A stretch of DNA of 7,706 bases, taken from assembly GCA_050698355.1 (NCBI GenBank), contig JBOHBN010000040.1, forward strand, positions 1 through 7,706, in the 5' to 3' direction. A program made the position numbers and the translations under genes. Under the pieces are notes generated by a model, which was not told where the DNA came from, did no database searches, and worked only from the letters and a program-made list of their open reading frames with translations. Below are positions 6,060 through 7,706 of this stretch, piece after piece (position 1 is the stretch's first letter; every line of letters starts with the position of its first letter). This DNA comes from JBOHBN01 sp050698355 (GTDB taxonomy: Bacteria; Actinomycetota; Actinomycetes; Streptosporangiales; WHST01).

Positions 6060-7004
6060 ATGACAACAGCAAGCACCGCGCAGGAGCCGGTCGCGCCGGC
6101 GCCGCCGGACGTGGGCGGCGCGGCCATCGCCCTCTCCGGGTTGCGCAAGACGTACGGCCAGACCGTCGCGGTCGACGGCGTCGACCTGGTGGTCGCGCCG
6201 GGCGAGGTGGTCGCGTTGCTCGGTCCGAACGGTGCCGGCAAGTCCACCACCATCGACATGCTGCTCGGGCTGGCCGTGCCGGCCGCCGGGTCGGCGCGCC
6301 TGTTCGGACTCCCGCCGACCGAGGCGATCGCGCGTGGGCACGTCGGCGCGATGCTGCAGCTCGGCGACCTGCTGCCCGAGGTCACCGTGAAGGAGCTGGT
6401 CTCCCTCGTCGCGTCCCTGCACAGGCACCCGCTGCCGGTGGGTGAAGCGCTGGAGCGAGCGGGCATCCTGGAGCTCGCCAAGCGCAAGGCGGAGAAGCTC
6501 TCCGGCGGGCAGATGCAGCGCGTACGGTTCGCGATGGCCGTGGTGGCCGACCCGGACCTGCTCGTGCTCGACGAGCCGACCGCCGGCATGGACGTCTCGT
6601 CACGGGTCGCGTTCTGGAACGCGATGCGCGCGCAGGCCGGCGCGGGGCGGACCGTGCTGTTCGCCACGCACTATCTCGAGGAGGCCGACGAGCACGCCGA
6701 CCGGATCATCATGATCACGTCCGGCCGGATTGTCGCCGACGGCTCCACCACGCAGATCAAGTCCATCGTCACCGAGCGGGTCATCCGGGCGACGCTGCCG
6801 GGGGCCGATCACGGCGTGCTAGCCGCGTTGCCCGGTGTGGAGACCGTGCAGGTGCACGGCAACAGCATCGAGCTCGCGTGCGCCGACGCGGACGCCGCGC
6901 TGCGCGCGCTGCTCCGGGCGCACGAGGACGCGAGGGACATCGAGGTGACCGGCGCCGGTCTGACCGACGCCTTCCTCGCCCTGACTGCGGAGGAGAACAG
7001 GTGA
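6060..7004 (+). CDS. ABC transporter ATP-binding protein, drug-exporter (DrrA) type
   Basis: A 314-residue nucleotide-binding subunit that powers the adjacent ABC-2 permease at the cytoplasmic membrane face. All ATPase motifs are intact: A-loop Tyr32 region (LRKTYGQTVAVDG), Walker A GPNGAGKST (55-63), Q-loop Gln100, signature LSGGQ (147-151), and Walker B LLVLDEP with Asp171 and catalytic Glu172. The D-loop AGMD (175-178) and H-loop His204 (ATHYLEEAD) follow. A regulatory tail of about 80 residues after the ATPase core ends in LTDAFLALTA, as in exporters of the DrrA/CcmA/NatA group. The substrate (drug, lipid or other hydrophobic compound) cannot be told. The ATG at 6060 is preferred because the upstream in-frame GTGs (6036, 6039) add only a short non-conserved tail and lie within a hairpin; none of the starts has a strong Shine-Dalgarno sequence, so start confidence is moderate. 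Its stop overlaps the permease start (GTGA, 7001-7004), indicating translational coupling. Confidence 0.95.
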   Translation: MTTASTAQEPVAPAPPDVGGAAIALSGLRKTYGQTVAVDGVDLVVAPGEVVALLGPNGAGKSTTIDMLLGLAVPAAGSARLFGLPPTEAIARGHVGAMLQLGDLLPEVTVKELVSLVASLHRHPLPVGEALERAGILELAKRKAEKLSGGQMQRVRFAMAVVADPDLLVLDEPTAGMDVSSRVAFWNAMRAQAGAGRTVLFATHYLEEADEHADRIIMITSGRIVADGSTTQIKSIVTERVIRATLPGADHGVLAALPGVETVQVHGNSIELACADADAALRALLRAHEDARDIEVTGAGLTDAFLALTAEENR

Positions 7005-7706
7005 ACGCCAACTACATCCGGCTGGAGATGCTGCGTATCCTGCGCAACCCGCAGACGCTGATCTTCACGGTGGTGATGCCTTCGGTGCTGTTCCTGGTGT
7101 TCAGCCAGACCAGTAGCGGCAAGCTCGCCAGCATCTCCGCGTCCGCGTACATCATGGTGAGCATGGCGGCGTACGGTTCGATCGGCGCCGCGATGTTCTC
7201 CGCCGCGCGTATCGCGATGGAGCGCAAGCTCGGCTGGAACCGGCAGCTGCGGCTCACCCCGCTGCCGCCGCGCGCGTACGTGCTGGCGAAGGGCCTCGTC
7301 GCGTGGCTGGTGACGCTGCTTTCGCTACTGATGGTGTACGTGGTCGGGTTCGCGACGGGTGTGCGGATGCCGTGGCCGGACTGGCTGCAGGTGCTCGGCG
7401 GCACCTGGCTCGCCACGATCCCGTTCGTGCTGCTCGGGATCGGGATCGGCTACCTCGGCAAGGTCGACCTGGTGCAGCCGGTCACCATGTTCATCTTCTT
7501 CGGAATGTCCATACTCGGCGGGCTGTGGATCCCGGTCGAGGTGATGGGTGGCGTGGTACAGCAGATCGCCGAGCTGCTGCCGTCGTACTGGCTCGGCCTG
7601 GCCGGCCGTGCGGCGATCGGGGCGCCCGGCTTCGGCCTCGACGGCGTCGCGGTGCTGGTGGCCTGGGCGGCGGTGTTCGGGGCATTCGCCGCCTGGCGGT
7701 ACCGCG
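7001..7706 (+). CDS. ABC-2 type transporter permease (3' end outside window)
   Basis: The membrane subunit of the exporter; 235 complete codons are visible and the gene continues beyond the window. The GTG start at 7001 has GGAGGAG (6989-6995) 5 bases upstream and overlaps the ATPase stop by 4 bases. A short cytoplasmic amphipathic N-terminus (RLEMLRILRNPQTL) leads into hydrophobic segments near residues 20-36, 48-70, 97-120, 132-152, 160-180 and 213-231. The cytoplasmic stretch MERKLGWNRQLRLTPLPPRAYVLAK (73-97) carries the ER..G....L..TPL....Y..AK pattern of ABC-2 permeases. The later LPSYWLGLAGRAAIG (193-207) is also family-typical. In many actinobacteria such a pair is followed by a sensor histidine kinase and a LuxR-type response regulator; that region lies outside the window, so this is only an expectation. 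Confidence 0.92.
   Translation, partial: MNANYIRLEMLRILRNPQTLIFTVVMPSVLFLVFSQTSSGKLASISASAYIMVSMAAYGSIGAAMFSAARIAMERKLGWNRQLRLTPLPPRAYVLAKGLVAWLVTLLSLLMVYVVGFATGVRMPWPDWLQVLGGTWLATIPFVLLGIGIGYLGKVDLVQPVTMFIFFGMSILGGLWIPVEVMGGVVQQIAELLPSYWLGLAGRAAIGAPGFGLDGVAVLVAWAAVFGAFAAWRYR

Noticed and set aside
5999..6445. Arg-rich open frame on + overlapping the ABC ATPase in another frame
   Set aside because: The ATPase frame contains a complete motif set; this alternative frame is low-complexity Arg/Gly and has no ribosome-binding site.

Overview
The window is G+C-rich DNA with strong third-position G/C bias, GTG/TTG starts, and the gene order dxr - rip - ispG - DUF4081/GNAT. That order is known from Mycobacterium tuberculosis (Rv2870c to Rv2867c) and other Actinomycetota. 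The source is therefore most likely a high-G+C actinomycete chromosome; I cannot place it to genus.

Layout. (1) Bases 1-219 are the 3' end of a class I SAM-dependent methyltransferase-like gene on +. (2) A perfect 23-bp inverted repeat at 224-275 lies between that gene and the converging HEAT-repeat gene (284-1096, -), and is probably a bidirectional terminator. (3) A 151-bp divergent intergenic region precedes dxr. (4) The core block on + is dxr (1248-2525), rip, a site-2 protease starting on the next base (2526-3749), a 159-bp structured spacer, ispG (3909-5063) and a DUF4081-type GNAT acetyltransferase (5091-5930). (5) A 129-bp spacer packed with inverted and direct repeats (5931-6059) precedes an ABC exporter: an ATPase (6060-7004) and an ABC-2 permease (7001 onward) that overlaps it by 4 bp and is cut by the window end.

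How the genes work together. Dxr and IspG are the second and the penultimate enzymes of the MEP (non-mevalonate) isoprenoid pathway and supply IPP/DMAPP for polyprenyl lipid carriers, quinones and terpenoids. The protease between them performs regulated intramembrane proteolysis, which in mycobacteria affects anti-sigma factors and the cell envelope. The GNAT protein is a constant neighbour of unknown substrate. The ABC pair is a separate two-gene unit of the drug/antibiotic-exporter type with its own control region.

All protein-coding content belongs to known families and I found no evidence of a new multi-gene system. The most unusual signals are non-coding: the long A+T-richer inverted repeat at 224-275, the repeat-rich spacer upstream of ispG, and the exporter leader, which holds an operator-like palindrome and two mutually exclusive hairpins. 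No tRNA, rRNA, CRISPR array or insertion sequence is visible.
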